Of a stretch of 64,000 bases of DNA, positions 51,693 to 61,873 are shown in pieces (position 1 is the stretch's first letter; each line of letters starts with the position of its first letter). The notes under the pieces were generated by a model. The model had not been told where the DNA came from. It did not search any database and was given only the letters and a program-made list of their open reading frames with translations. The DNA comes from Pseudocitrobacter vendiensis (lineage in GTDB: Bacteria; Pseudomonadota; Gammaproteobacteria; Enterobacterales; Enterobacteriaceae): NCBI RefSeq assembly GCF_943590815.1, contig NZ_CALSBS010000010.1, positions 91,163 through 155,162 of the forward strand. Reading direction: 5' to 3'. Position numbers and translations under genes: made by a program.

Positions 51693-52761
51693 GCTTCCTC
51701 CGTTTGAGCAGGCCAATCACGCCGCGCGGTAAAAATAGCGTCACCAGAATAAACATCAGGCCGAGGAAAAAGAGCCAGTAGTCCGGGAATGCGACGGTAA
51801 ACCAGCTTTTCGCGCCGTTTACGATGCCCGCGCCCAGTACCGGGCCAATCAGCGAACCCCGTCCGCCGAGCGCCACCCAAATCGCCGCCTCGATAGAGTT
51901 AGTGGGCGACATTTCGCTGGGGTTGATAATGCCCACCTGCGGCACATACAGCGCCCCCGCCAGGCCACACAGCACCGCAGACAGCGTCCAGACAAACAAT
52001 TTGAATCCACGCGGATCGTATCCGCAAAACATCAGGCGATTCTCCGCATCGCGCACGCCGGTCAGCACCCGGCCAAACTTGCTGCGGGTGATCGCCACAC
52101 CGATCGCCAGCGCTCCCGCCAGCAGCAACACGGTGGCGATAAACAGCGCGATGCGCGTGCCCGTCGCCGATACCGGAAAGCCCAAGAGAGTGGTGAATCC
52201 CGTAAAGCCGTTATTGCCGCCAAAACCGGTTTCGTTACGGAAGAACAGCAACATTCCAGCGTAGGTCAGCGCCTGGGTCATGATCGAGAAGTAAACATCT
52301 TTGATACGCGAGCGGAAAGCGAAGTAGCCAAACAGCAGCGCCAGCAGGCCAGGCACCAGAATGATCAGGCACAGGGCCCAGGCAAAATGCTGCGTACCGG
52401 CCCAGAACCACGGCAGTTCCGTCCACGAGAGAAACGACATAAAGGCGGGTAAACCGTCGCCCGAGGCCTGGCGCATCAGGTACATGCCCATCGCGTAGCC
52501 GCCCAGGGCGAAGAACAACCCGTGCCCGAGAGACAAAAGCCCGGCGTAGCCCCACACCAGATCCAGCGCCACGGCGACAATCGCATAGCACAGAATTTTG
52601 CCTATTAGCGTAAGGGTGTAGGTTGAAACCGCCAGCGGATGTGCCGCAGGCAACAGCGCCAGAAAGGGCAGAATCAGCAGCGCGATGAAAATCAACGCGC
52701 CGAGTGCGCCCGACACACGCGGCGCGCGGCGGGCTAAAGTCAGTGTCAGTGGCTGGCACAT
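51685..52761 (-). CDS. urtC: urea ABC transporter permease UrtC
   Basis: LivM-type inner-membrane permease of 358 residues with about nine helices. Conserved segments: LDLVWGYAGLLSLGHGLFFALGGYAMGMYLMR, NNGFTGFTTLLGFPVSA, SKFGRVLTGVRDAENRLMFCGYDPRGFKLFVWTLSAVLCGLAGALYVPQVGIINPSEM. The overlaps with urtB (start 52761 shared with its stop region) and urtD imply translational coupling. Confidence 0.94.
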   Translation of the reverse strand: MCQPLTLTLARRAPRVSGALGALIFIALLILPFLALLPAAHPLAVSTYTLTLIGKILCYAIVAVALDLVWGYAGLLSLGHGLFFALGGYAMGMYLMRQASGDGLPAFMSFLSWTELPWFWAGTQHFAWALCLIILVPGLLALLFGYFAFRSRIKDVYFSIMTQALTYAGMLLFFRNETGFGGNNGFTGFTTLLGFPVSATGTRIALFIATVLLLAGALAIGVAITRSKFGRVLTGVRDAENRLMFCGYDPRGFKLFVWTLSAVLCGLAGALYVPQVGIINPSEMSPTNSIEAAIWVALGGRGSLIGPVLGAGIVNGAKSWFTVAFPDYWLFFLGLMFILVTLFLPRGVIGLLKRRKHD

Positions 52762-54326
52762 CAGTCAATCACCCTCCCTTTGAAGGCAAACAGCCCCTGT
52801 GGACGCTTCTGGATAAACAGCACGATCATCACCAGGATGGCGATTTTCCCCAGCACCGCTCCAAGCTGCGGTTCGAGAAACTTATTCAACACGCCCAGAC
52901 CCAGCGCGGCTACCACGGTGCCCGCCAGTTGCCCAACCCCGCCGGTCACCACCACCAGGAAAGAGTCGATAATGTAACCCTGCCCCAGCTCCGGCCCCAC
53001 GTTGCCCAACTGTGATAACGCCACGCCGCCCAGCCCGGCGATGCCGGAACCCAGCCCAAACGCCAGCATATCCACGCGCCCGGTCGGCACGCCACAGCAA
53101 TCTGCCATCCGACGATTCTGGGTGACCGCACGCACGTTCATCCCGAGACGCGTTTTATTGAGCAGCAGCCAGGTCAGCCCCAGCACGCCCGCCACGAAAA
53201 TGATCACCGCGATACGGTTATACGGCAGCACCATATTCGGTAGCGCGTTCCAGCCACCGGACAACCACGCCGGGTTCGCCACTTCCAGGTTCTGCGTACC
53301 AAATATCACGCGCACAAGTTGGATAAGCATCAGGCTGATTCCCCACGTCGCCAGCAGCGTTTCCAGTGGACGCCCATATAAATGGCGAATAATTGTGCGC
53401 TCCAGCAGCATCCCCATGACGGCGGTGATGGCGAAAGCCACCGGCAGCGCCGCCAGCGGATAAAGCGCCAGCCAGTCCGGTGCGTAACGGGCAAACACGT
53501 CCTGCACCAGCCAGGTCGCGTATGCGCCCAGCATCAGCATTTCTCCGTGCGCCATATTGATGACGCCCAGCAGGCCGTAAGTAATGGCAAGACCCAGCGC
53601 CGCCAGCAGCAGAATTGAGCCCAGCGATAAGCCGCTAAACGCCAGCCCCAGCCACTCGCCCCATTTCAGGCGCTGCTGGATCTGTTTCAGGCTATCGGCC
53701 GCCGCATCGCGTACCGCCGCATCCGGTTCGTTTTCTGGCTGCGTGAGACGATACAGACTCGCCTGTACCTGCGGGTCGCTGGCCTCGCCCAGTAATTTCA
53801 CCGCCTGTAAGCGCTGAGCCGGGCGGCTATCGGTTAACTGTAATCCGGCGACCGCGATCCCCAGCGCCTGATGTACATCGTCATTCTTCTCTGCGGCCAG
53901 ACGCTGGCTGAGGAACGGCAGTTGATCCGCCTGCGCGCTGGTCTGCAACGCCTGCGCTGCCTGTAGCCGCACGTTATCGTCCGGGCTCACCAGTTGATGT
54001 GCCGACAGCGCGCTGGCAACCAGCCCACGCAGACGGTTATTCATGAACACTTTTTTCGTATTACCTACCGGCACCGCATCGCCCTCCAGCGGCGTAAGCT
54101 TGCCCTGTCGCTGTGAAAAAAGCTGCCCCTGGGTGTCCATCACCACCGTTTCACGGCTCAACGCCTGTAACAGCGTCAGGCGAGAGGCGTCCGGCGTTTG
54201 CGCCCATTGCTGCAGCAATTGCGCCTGCTGACTGCGGTTCGCCTTGCCGTAATCTTCGGCGGGACCGGCCAGCGCCGAGGTTGCTATCAACAGACAGCTA
54301 ATAAAAAGAGAGCCTAAAATTTTCAT
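52761..54326 (-). CDS. urtB: urea ABC transporter permease UrtB
   Basis: LivH-type permease, 521 residues. A signal-like N-terminus (LFISCLLIATSALA) leads to a ~200-residue alpha-helical, HEAT-like extension (repeats such as LQAAQALQTSAQADQLPFLSQRLAAEKNDDVHQALG). The permease core starts at about residue 225 (LAFSGLSLGSILLLAALGLAITYGLLGVINMAHGEMLMLGAYATW). The extension is usual for proteobacterial UrtB and should face the periplasm. 83 bp after urtA. Confidence 0.93.
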   Translation of the reverse strand: MKILGSLFISCLLIATSALAGPAEDYGKANRSQQAQLLQQWAQTPDASRLTLLQALSRETVVMDTQGQLFSQRQGKLTPLEGDAVPVGNTKKVFMNNRLRGLVASALSAHQLVSPDDNVRLQAAQALQTSAQADQLPFLSQRLAAEKNDDVHQALGIAVAGLQLTDSRPAQRLQAVKLLGEASDPQVQASLYRLTQPENEPDAAVRDAAADSLKQIQQRLKWGEWLGLAFSGLSLGSILLLAALGLAITYGLLGVINMAHGEMLMLGAYATWLVQDVFARYAPDWLALYPLAALPVAFAITAVMGMLLERTIIRHLYGRPLETLLATWGISLMLIQLVRVIFGTQNLEVANPAWLSGGWNALPNMVLPYNRIAVIIFVAGVLGLTWLLLNKTRLGMNVRAVTQNRRMADCCGVPTGRVDMLAFGLGSGIAGLGGVALSQLGNVGPELGQGYIIDSFLVVVTGGVGQLAGTVVAALGLGVLNKFLEPQLGAVLGKIAILVMIVLFIQKRPQGLFAFKGRVID

Positions 54327-54346
54327 CGTGTCGGTGTCTTCTTTTG

Positions 54347-54367
54347 TGGCCCGACTGCATCGGGCCA
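54347..54367 (-). other. intercistronic stem-loop between urtA and urtB
   Basis: On the minus strand TGGCCCGA–TGCAG–TCGGGCCA, an 8-bp perfect GC-rich stem with no T run. Such hairpins after the binding-protein gene often protect that message and raise its level relative to the permease genes. Confidence 0.55.
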
Positions 54368-54409
54368 GCCAACCGTTGGCAGAGGCGCCATCCGCCCCTG
54401 CCGCTGCGA

Positions 54410-55681
54410 TTATTTACCGCCCGTCTTCACCGGACTTTCCGATTTTTTATCATTGCCCGGAATGTACGGGCTCCACGGCTGCGCGCGCACCGGTTGTTCG
54501 GTCTGCCACACCACATTGAACTGCCCGTTATCTTCGATTTCACCAATCATCACGGGTTTATGCAGGTGGTGGTTGGTGGCATCCATGGTGAGGGTGAAAC
54601 CGCTCGGCGCGGCATAGGATTGGTTCGCCATCGCTTCACGCACTTTATCGACATCGGTTGTGCCCGCTTTCTCCACCGCCTGCGCCCACATGTGGATACC
54701 GACATAGGTCGCCTCCATCGGGTCGTTGGTCACCACGGTATCGGCGTTCGGTAATTTATGCGCTTTGGCATAGGCGCGATAATCCGCCACGAATTTGGTG
54801 TTCACCGGGTTGCTGACCGATTCAAAGTAGTTCCATGCGGCAAGGTGGCCCACCAGCGGTTTGGTGTCGATGCCACGCAGTTCCTCTTCGCCGACGGAGA
54901 AAGCCACCACAGGCACATCGGTAGATTTAATGCCCTGATTTGCCAGCTCTTTGTAGAACGGGACGTTGGAGTCGCCGTTGATGGTAGAGATCACCGCCGT
55001 TTTACCGCCTGCGGAGAATTTTTTGATACTGGAGACAATGGTTTGATAGTCGCTGTAACCAAACGGCGTATACACCTCTTCAATGTCTTTATCCTGAATA
55101 CCTTTTGAATGCAGGAAAGCGCGCAGAATTTTATTGGTGGTACGCGGATAAACGTAGTCAGTGCCCAGCAGGAAGAAGCGCTTCGCTCCGCCGCCATCTT
55201 CGCTCATCATGTACTCGACTGCCGGGATCGCCTGCTGATTCGGCGCCGCCCCGGTGTAGAACACATTTGGCGACATCTCTTCGCCTTCATACTGCACCGG
55301 ATAGAACAGCAGGCCGTTCAGTTCTTCAAATACCGGTAGCACCGATTTACGCGACACCGACGTCCAGCAGCCAAACACCACGGCAGCTTTATCCTGGCTC
55401 AGCAACTGGCGCGCTTTTTCCGCGAACAACGGCCAGTTAGACGCCGGGTCAACCACCACCGGTTCCAGTTTTTTACCCAGCACGCCGCCTTTGGCGTTGA
55501 TTTCATCAATGGTCATCAGCGCCATATCTTTCAGCGGCGTTTCTGAAATCGCCATCGTGCCGGAGAGCGAGTGCATGATGCCGACTTTAATGGTGTCTGC
55601 TGCGTATGCCTGTAACGAGAAGCCCATGCTCAAAAAAGTCGCGGAGAGGGCAAAAGCTTTCAGTAAAGAACGTCTTTTCAT
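54410..55681 (-). CDS. urtA: urea-binding protein UrtA
   Basis: Periplasmic substrate-binding component of the urea ABC importer. It has 423 residues from the ATG at 55681 (TTTAGGGGTTTAGTG precedes; a GTG is one codon upstream). The signal peptide KRRSLLKAFALSATFLSMGFSLQAYA ends at AYA-AD. The mature part starts DTIKVGIMHSLSGTMAISETPLKDMALMTIDEINAKGG, the UrtA/FmdD signature, with GCWTSVSRKSVLPVFEELNGLLFYPVQYEGEE and GTDYVYPRTTNKI. Confidence 0.95.
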   Translation of the reverse strand: MKRRSLLKAFALSATFLSMGFSLQAYAADTIKVGIMHSLSGTMAISETPLKDMALMTIDEINAKGGVLGKKLEPVVVDPASNWPLFAEKARQLLSQDKAAVVFGCWTSVSRKSVLPVFEELNGLLFYPVQYEGEEMSPNVFYTGAAPNQQAIPAVEYMMSEDGGGAKRFFLLGTDYVYPRTTNKILRAFLHSKGIQDKDIEEVYTPFGYSDYQTIVSSIKKFSAGGKTAVISTINGDSNVPFYKELANQGIKSTDVPVVAFSVGEEELRGIDTKPLVGHLAAWNYFESVSNPVNTKFVADYRAYAKAHKLPNADTVVTNDPMEATYVGIHMWAQAVEKAGTTDVDKVREAMANQSYAAPSGFTLTMDATNHHLHKPVMIGEIEDNGQFNVVWQTEQPVRAQPWSPYIPGNDKKSESPVKTGGK

Positions 55682-55738
55682 CACTAAACCCCTAAATAAT
55701 ATTGATTAATATCTCCGCATATGCGGAGCGGGAACGTC

Positions 55739-56413
55739 TTACAACCTGGCCTGCTGGAGCCGGTGCAGGGTAATTTTCCTGACCTCGGCTTTACTCTGTG
55801 AAATGTGTTCCGTCAGCAGCCGCTGCGCCTCTTCCCTTTGCTGACGCAGCACCGCCTGCAAAATGCGCGCGTGCTCCTGATAGGTGGCCTCTACGCGGTC
55901 CTCGCGGGTGAAGTCGAGATGGCGAATAATGCGAATCTTTTCCGTCAGCTCGATATGCACGCGCACCATTTCTTCATTGCCGCTGGCGCGCACCAGCGTG
56001 GTGTGGAAAGCTTCATCCTGACGTGAAAGGGTTTTGCCCGGCGCCATGCGCGGGGCGTCTATCCAGAAATCCACCAGCGGCGCGAGGTGGTCCTTGCATA
56101 TCGCGAGCGGCATGTCGCACAGGCGCTTTACCGCTTCACACTCCAGTACGATACGAAAGTCGTACAGCGCCTCGAACCACGCGAAATCAAACGGCTTCAC
56201 TTGCCAACCGCTCCGGCTGTACACCTGCACGTAGCCCTCCTGCTCGAGACGAAACAGGGCCTGGCGCACCGGTGTACGGCTGGCGGACATTCGCTCTGAA
56301 ATTTCGTTTTCGCTGAAATGCTCACCGGGCATCAGGCGAAAATCGAAGATGTCGTTTTTCAGCGCGTGATAAATGCGCTCGCCCAGGCCGGGGCTACGTT
56401 TGCTGCTGTCCAT
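55739..56413 (-). CDS. GntR/FadR-family regulator of the urea operon
   Basis: 224-residue transcription factor. The winged helix-turn-helix spans about 10–75 (RIYHALKNDIFDFRLMPGEHFSENEISERMSASRTPVRQALFRLEQEGYVQV). An FCD ligand-binding domain follows (RIVLECEAVKRLCD, QDEAFHTTLVRASGNEEMVR, QEHARILQAVLRQQREEAQRLLTEHI) with the His/Asp residues that usually bind a metal. It lies inside the operon between urea carboxylase and urtA, so it probably senses a pathway metabolite; ligand unknown. Confidence 0.88.
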   Translation of the reverse strand: MDSSKRSPGLGERIYHALKNDIFDFRLMPGEHFSENEISERMSASRTPVRQALFRLEQEGYVQVYSRSGWQVKPFDFAWFEALYDFRIVLECEAVKRLCDMPLAICKDHLAPLVDFWIDAPRMAPGKTLSRQDEAFHTTLVRASGNEEMVRVHIELTEKIRIIRHLDFTREDRVEATYQEHARILQAVLRQQREEAQRLLTEHISQSKAEVRKITLHRLQQARL

Positions 56414-56422
56414 GACGCCTCC

Positions 56423-59400
56423 TTACGCCAGCCACAGCAGCGCATCACCGGGGCTCACCGGATGCCCCGGCTGACAACCGATGCGTTTCACGGTTCCCGC
56501 CTGAGGTGCGTGAATAGCCAGTTCCATTTTCATCGCTTCGACGATGATCAGCGGCTGCCCTTCCGTTACCTCATCGCCCGGTTTCACCAGCACTTTCCAG
56601 ATGTTGCCGTTCATATCGCCAGTCACGGCAAACGCATCATCATCGGCGTCCTCACTGACGGGCTGGCGTGGGCGTTCCGCCTCGGTGATCTGTTCATCTT
56701 GTTGCCAGCGCGCCACTTCGCTTTCAAAGGCCAGTGCTTGCTTCTCACGGAAGTCACGGATCGCTTCGGCGTTGACGTCGAGAAAGCGCAGATGTTCAGC
56801 AAAATCGAATTCACTCTCTTCGATGCGCACGGCGGCGCGGCCTTCGCGGAAATCATCACGCAGTTGATTGAGTTCGCTTTCGCTGACCGGATAGAAGCGC
56901 ACCTGGTCAAAGAAGCGCAGCAGCCACGGTTCGCCCGCCGCGAACTGACGGTTTTTGAGGAATTTGTTCCAGATAGGTAGCGTGCGCCCCACCAGCTGAT
57001 AACCGCCGGGAGAGTCCATGCCATAGATACACATATACATGCCGCCAATGCCGACCGTACCTTCAGCGGTAAAGGTGCGCGCCGGGTTGTATTTCGAGCT
57101 CAACAGGCGGTGGCGCGGATCAATCGGTACCGCACAAGGTGCGCCGAGGTAAACATCGCCCAGCCCGAGGATCAGATAGCTGGCATCGAAAATCGTGTCA
57201 CGCACTGCCTCGCGGCTCGCCAGCCCATTGATGCGTTGAATGAAATCAACGTTATTCGGCAGCCACGGCGCACTGGCGCGAACCGTATCCTGATAGCGGC
57301 TGACGGCATCCAGCGTGGCGGTGTCTTCAAAAGCCATCGGCAGCCAGACGATGCGCGACGGGACTTTCATTTCGCTGACATCGCCCATGTGCGACTCCTG
57401 CTCCAGCAGTATCGCCACCAGCGCCTGCTGACTGATTTCACGGCTGTCGTAGCGCACCTGTAATGAGCGCACGCCCGGCGAAAGTTCTTTAATGCCCGGA
57501 TGTGATAAATCGTTAAGTCGCGCCATCAGCAGATGCACCCGCAGGCGCAGCGCCAGATCGAGGACGTTGTCACCGTATTCAATCAGGATGTAATTATCCC
57601 CCGCCTGGCGATAGACAATGGCGGGCGTGGTCGCGCTGGCAGGCAGCGACACCAGCGCCGCCGCCGAGACACCATCACGCGCGGCCAGCGATGGCACGGC
57701 AAATGTCGCCTGTTGGCTGGACTGGAGTGTATCGATCGTGCGATCCATCGCCTTTTCCCGTGCGACGGCATCGGCCACGCTTATCGGGTAGAAGCGAATC
57801 GTGTCGCCCGGCTTCACCTGCCCCACTTTCCACAGCTCCGCTTTGGCAATGGTGACCGGGCAGACAAATCCCCCCAGGCTTGGTCCATCGCGCGTCAGGA
57901 TCACCGGGAAGTCGCCGGTAAAGTTAATCGCACCAATGGCGTATTCGCAGTCATGCACATTGGAGGGATGCAGCCCGGCTTCGCCGCCGTCCGGGCGGGT
58001 CCATTCCGGTTTTGGCCCCACCAGGCGCACGCCAAGGCGGTTAGAGTTGTAATGCACCTGCCATTCACTGGCGAAAAAGTCATCAATCGACTTTTGACTG
58101 AAGAAATCCGGTGCGCCGTGCGGGCCATATAGCACGCCGATACGCCAGCTATCGCCATACTCTGGCACCAGCGACGCCGCCAGCGCCTGCGGTTCGCTCA
58201 CCGGCGCAGGCGTAGTGCAGGCAGTCAGTTCCGGGCGCGAAACGGGCAGCAGATCGGCAACTTTCAGCGTGCGTCCGGCGTGGCCGCCAAACTGCCCCAG
58301 GGCGAAGGTGGAACGGCTTCCCAGGTACTCCGGCACATCAAAACCGTTACGCACCGCGAGGTAAGCACGACACCCCGCTTTGGCGCGCCCAAGGCTCAGG
58401 GTTTGTCCACGTTTAACCGTGACCGGCTGCCAGAGCGGCACGCGGGTCTCGTCAAGCAGAGCCTGACAATCTGCCCCGGTAAGGGCGATCACCGCGTCCG
58501 TGTGGAAACGTAATACCGGCCCCTGAAGCGTGAACTCCAGCCCGGCGGCGGTATGATGGTTGCCGACAATGCGGTTCGCCAGTCGAAAGGCATAATCATC
58601 CATCGGCCCGGACGGCGGTACGCCAATATCCCAGTAACCGAGGCGTCCCGGATAATCCTGAATGCTGCTCCAGGTGCCCGGTTGCAGCACTTCAATCACC
58701 GGCGATTCTGCTGCCACGTTATCAAGCCAGCGAGTCCAGACACTGCCCTGCGTGAATGCCACGCTTGACGTTATCTGACGCAGATAATCAAGATTGGTGG
58801 TAATACCGTGCAACCGCGTGGCATTCAGCGCCTGCGTCAGTTTCGCCAGCGCCGCCTCGCGGGTATCCGCATGCACAATCAGTTTGGCGATCATCGGGTC
58901 GTAAAATGCTGAGACTTCACTGCCCGTCGCCACGCCGCTATCGATACGAACGCCGTCCGGGAAGACCACCTCGGTCAGCACGCCGGGGCTCGGCTGGAAG
59001 TTTTTCAGCGGGTTTTCCGCATAGATGCGCACTTCCATCGCCGCGCCCTGCGGGGCTTGCGCCAGACGAGCCCAGTCGATGCTTTCGCCCGCGGCGACGC
59101 GCAGCATGCACTCCACCAAATCAAGCCCGGTAACGCACTCGGTTACCGGATGCTCCACCTGCAAACGGGTGTTCACTTCGAGGAAGTAGAACGCGTCCTG
59201 TTCGGGGTCGTAAATAAACTCCACCGTACCTGCGCTGCGGTAATTCACCAGCTTGCCCAGCTCAACGGCGGCCTTCAGTAATGCTTCGCGCGTGGCCTGC
59301 GGCAAATTCGGCGCAGGCGTCTCTTCAACCACCTTCTGATTGCGCCGCTGAAGAGAGCAGTCGCGCTCGCCCAGGGCGACAACATTACCGTTGCCATCAC

Positions 59401-60040
59401 CAAAAATCTGCACTTCGATATGACGAGCGCGATCGATACAGCGCTCAATAAACACGCCTGCATCACTGAAAAACTGTTCGCCAAGACGACGCACGCTTTC
59501 CCACGCCTGTACCAGCGCCTCGCGATCAGCGCAGCGCGTCAGGCCGATACCGCCGCCGCCCGCCGTGCTTTTAAGCATCACCGGATAGCCAATTTTCTGC
59601 GCCGCGTTTAGCGCCTCTTCAATAGTGTCCAGCAACGCGGTACCGGGCGTCATTGGCACACCCGCCTGTGCTGCCAGTTCACGCGCCCGGTGCTTTAACC
59701 CGAACTCGCCAATCTGCTGCGCCGTCGGGCCGACAAACGCGATACCCGCCTGCTCGCAGGCATCAGCAAACGCCAGGCTTTCCGAGAGAAAACCGTAACC
59801 CGGCCAGATAGCCTGCGCCCCGCTTTCCTGCGCGGCGGCGATGATTTTGTCGATGCGCAGATAGCTGTCGCTGGCTTTCTCTCCGCCCAGCGCCATCGCA
59901 ATATCCGCCTGTTTAACGTGTTCCGCGTTTTTATCCGCATCGGAATAGACCGCGACGCTGGTCACGCCGAGCCGCTTTAAGGTACGAATCGCACGGCAGG
60001 CAATTTCCCCCCGGTTGGCAATCAGGACGGTGTTAAACAT
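56423..60040 (-). CDS. uca: urea carboxylase (biotin-dependent)
   Basis: Carboxylates urea to allophanate with ATP and bicarbonate. It has 1205 residues from the ATG at 60040, after AAGGAGACGCATC. Domains: biotin carboxylase (1–450; MFNTVLIANRGEIACRAIRTLKRLG, MLKSTAGGGGIGLTRC), an AHS2/KipA-like domain (about 470–780), an AHS1/KipI-like domain (about 800–1020), and biotin carrier with EAMKMELAIHA, biotinylated Lys 1171. Some relatives are guanidine carboxylases. The urt genes and absence of the carboxyguanidine deiminase pair favour urea. Overlaps atzF by eight bases. Confidence 0.92.
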   Translation of the reverse strand: MFNTVLIANRGEIACRAIRTLKRLGVTSVAVYSDADKNAEHVKQADIAMALGGEKASDSYLRIDKIIAAAQESGAQAIWPGYGFLSESLAFADACEQAGIAFVGPTAQQIGEFGLKHRARELAAQAGVPMTPGTALLDTIEEALNAAQKIGYPVMLKSTAGGGGIGLTRCADREALVQAWESVRRLGEQFFSDAGVFIERCIDRARHIEVQIFGDGNGNVVALGERDCSLQRRNQKVVEETPAPNLPQATREALLKAAVELGKLVNYRSAGTVEFIYDPEQDAFYFLEVNTRLQVEHPVTECVTGLDLVECMLRVAAGESIDWARLAQAPQGAAMEVRIYAENPLKNFQPSPGVLTEVVFPDGVRIDSGVATGSEVSAFYDPMIAKLIVHADTREAALAKLTQALNATRLHGITTNLDYLRQITSSVAFTQGSVWTRWLDNVAAESPVIEVLQPGTWSSIQDYPGRLGYWDIGVPPSGPMDDYAFRLANRIVGNHHTAAGLEFTLQGPVLRFHTDAVIALTGADCQALLDETRVPLWQPVTVKRGQTLSLGRAKAGCRAYLAVRNGFDVPEYLGSRSTFALGQFGGHAGRTLKVADLLPVSRPELTACTTPAPVSEPQALAASLVPEYGDSWRIGVLYGPHGAPDFFSQKSIDDFFASEWQVHYNSNRLGVRLVGPKPEWTRPDGGEAGLHPSNVHDCEYAIGAINFTGDFPVILTRDGPSLGGFVCPVTIAKAELWKVGQVKPGDTIRFYPISVADAVAREKAMDRTIDTLQSSQQATFAVPSLAARDGVSAAALVSLPASATTPAIVYRQAGDNYILIEYGDNVLDLALRLRVHLLMARLNDLSHPGIKELSPGVRSLQVRYDSREISQQALVAILLEQESHMGDVSEMKVPSRIVWLPMAFEDTATLDAVSRYQDTVRASAPWLPNNVDFIQRINGLASREAVRDTIFDASYLILGLGDVYLGAPCAVPIDPRHRLLSSKYNPARTFTAEGTVGIGGMYMCIYGMDSPGGYQLVGRTLPIWNKFLKNRQFAAGEPWLLRFFDQVRFYPVSESELNQLRDDFREGRAAVRIEESEFDFAEHLRFLDVNAEAIRDFREKQALAFESEVARWQQDEQITEAERPRQPVSEDADDDAFAVTGDMNGNIWKVLVKPGDEVTEGQPLIIVEAMKMELAIHAPQAGTVKRIGCQPGHPVSPGDALLWLA

Positions 60041-61835
60041 GATGCGTCTCCTTGCGGCCAACCCAGTGGCGCCAGCCTTTAAATTCAGTGATATCGATGG
60101 CGTCACATAACGCCGCCGGTTCGCAGATAAAGCCTTTCACCCAGCGCCCATCGGCCAGTTCCAGCGAGCCGATACCTAGCGGGGCGGGAATTTCAGCGAC
60201 AAACTCGCCAAAGCGCGCCAGCGGGATATCCCACAGTTCCACCTGAATCGCCGCGCCGTCGGCGTCACGCGCAATGCCTGGTTTTGGCGGCTGCGTGTTG
60301 GCCAGTGCATAGAGTCGGTAGCGAGCGGCGGTTTCTGTCGCCTCAACAAAGGCGGCATCGCGCTGAGTCAACTGGAAGTTGAGCGGCATGCCGCGCAGAT
60401 GTGCGCCGACAACAGCAACGCGAACGTGATGCGCGGACGGCGGCAACGATGGAGAGATAGCCGGGAAGGCATGCCCGGTTGCGCCAAGCGGCAGAGCCAG
60501 CTGTTGCTGCCAGCGGCGGCCAAAATCGGCCAGTGCACGGTCATGCCAGGCCGGGGCGAGCAGCGTGATGCCAGCAGGTAAGCCATCCGCACGGAACGGG
60601 GCCGGCAGCGCCAGGGCGCTGAGATCGGCAAGGTTGGTGAAATTGGTGTACGTGCCAAACTGCGAATTAAAGCGAATGGGTTCGCGCGCCATATCCGCCA
60701 GGGTGTGTATGGTCGGTGACGTCGGCACCACCAGTGCATCAACCCCGGCGAGCGCGGTCTGAATTTTGCGTGCCAGCTCTGCCCGCAGATATTCGGCTTT
60801 AAAAGCTTCAACAGCGCTGTAGTTCAGGCCAGCGGCGATGATGGTATGAACCGTAGGGTCCATCTGGTCGGGATGATTCAGCGTGTCACCCACCGCGGCG
60901 GTGCGCTCGGCCACCCACGGGCCCTGGTAAAGTTGTTCCGCCAGTTGATAAAACGCCGAGAAATCGATGGGCTTTAGGGTCACGCCGCTTTCGCGCAGCG
61001 CGCCGAGCGCCGCCTGCCACGCCTGCTCTGCCGCGCAATCGTCAAAGAACACCAGCGCATCCGGAATGGCGAGTACCGGATTTTGCGAAAAAGTCGCAGG
61101 CGCAGTGGCCGGGTTGATTCTGGAATAGGCATCCTCGGCGTCGAACCCTCCGGCGATCGTGGCGACCTGCCAGGCGTCATCTACTGTCAGGGCAAACACC
61201 GAAAGCGTATCGTTCAGACGACAGGCCGGGAATACCCCGGTCGCTGAGAGCCAGCCTTTGGTCGGCTTCAGGCCGACAATATTATTAAACCCGGCAGGAA
61301 CGCGGCCTGAACCGGCAGTGTCGGTACCTAATGAAAACGGCACCAGCCCGCGCGCTACCACCGACGCAGAGCCAGAGCTGGAACCGCCGCTCACGTAAGC
61401 CGGATTAAATGTATTCGCGACGGCCCCGTAGGGAGAGCGCGTGCCCACCAGACCTGTCGCAAACTGGTCCAGGTTCGTTTTGCCGATCAGAATCGCGCCC
61501 GCCGCTTTCAGTTTCGCTACGGCGGTGGCGTCATGTGTTGCGACGTTGGCAATCGCCGGGCAGGCGGCTGTCGTTGGCCACCCCGCGGCATCAACGTTGT
61601 CTTTAATCGCAAAGGGAATACCAAACAGCGGATACCGTTCTGGCTGCTGTTGGTAATGCGGCAACAGGGCGTCAATTTGTTCGCGAAGCTGCGTTTCGCT
61701 GGCAAGCACGATCCACGCATTATCCTGCGCAGTCAGCGACTGAAGATGGTCATTTAATAAGGCAAATACGTTGTCACTATTACGCGCAATGGCCTGTTGC
61801 CATTCGCCAAGTGTTTTTCCGGTCATCACTGCCAT
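60033..61835 (-). CDS. atzF: allophanate hydrolase
   Basis: Hydrolyses allophanate to two NH4+ and two CO2, the second half of urea amidolyase. It has 600 residues from the ATG at 61835 (CAGGAATTCCAAC precedes). The amidase-signature Ser-cisSer-Lys triad is in FAIKDNVDAAG and YVSGGSSSGSASVVARGLVPFSLGTDTAGSGRVPAG (about 60–180). A C-terminal domain (about 470–600; VAVVGAHLRGMPLNFQL, LGIGSLELADGRWVKGFICE) completes the bacterial allophanate hydrolase. First gene of the operon. The gene symbol atzF is by family; triuret or atrazine use is not implied. Confidence 0.93.
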   Translation of the reverse strand: MAVMTGKTLGEWQQAIARNSDNVFALLNDHLQSLTAQDNAWIVLASETQLREQIDALLPHYQQQPERYPLFGIPFAIKDNVDAAGWPTTAACPAIANVATHDATAVAKLKAAGAILIGKTNLDQFATGLVGTRSPYGAVANTFNPAYVSGGSSSGSASVVARGLVPFSLGTDTAGSGRVPAGFNNIVGLKPTKGWLSATGVFPACRLNDTLSVFALTVDDAWQVATIAGGFDAEDAYSRINPATAPATFSQNPVLAIPDALVFFDDCAAEQAWQAALGALRESGVTLKPIDFSAFYQLAEQLYQGPWVAERTAAVGDTLNHPDQMDPTVHTIIAAGLNYSAVEAFKAEYLRAELARKIQTALAGVDALVVPTSPTIHTLADMAREPIRFNSQFGTYTNFTNLADLSALALPAPFRADGLPAGITLLAPAWHDRALADFGRRWQQQLALPLGATGHAFPAISPSLPPSAHHVRVAVVGAHLRGMPLNFQLTQRDAAFVEATETAARYRLYALANTQPPKPGIARDADGAAIQVELWDIPLARFGEFVAEIPAPLGIGSLELADGRWVKGFICEPAALCDAIDITEFKGWRHWVGRKETHHV

Positions 61836-61873
61836 GTTGGAATTCCTGTTGGTATACAAGATGGAATTCATAT

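Noticed and set aside
61836..61873. Guanidine (ykkC) riboswitch ahead of the carboxylase operon
   Set aside because: The leader from the sigma-54 start is only about 27 nt and contains none of the expected conserved structure.
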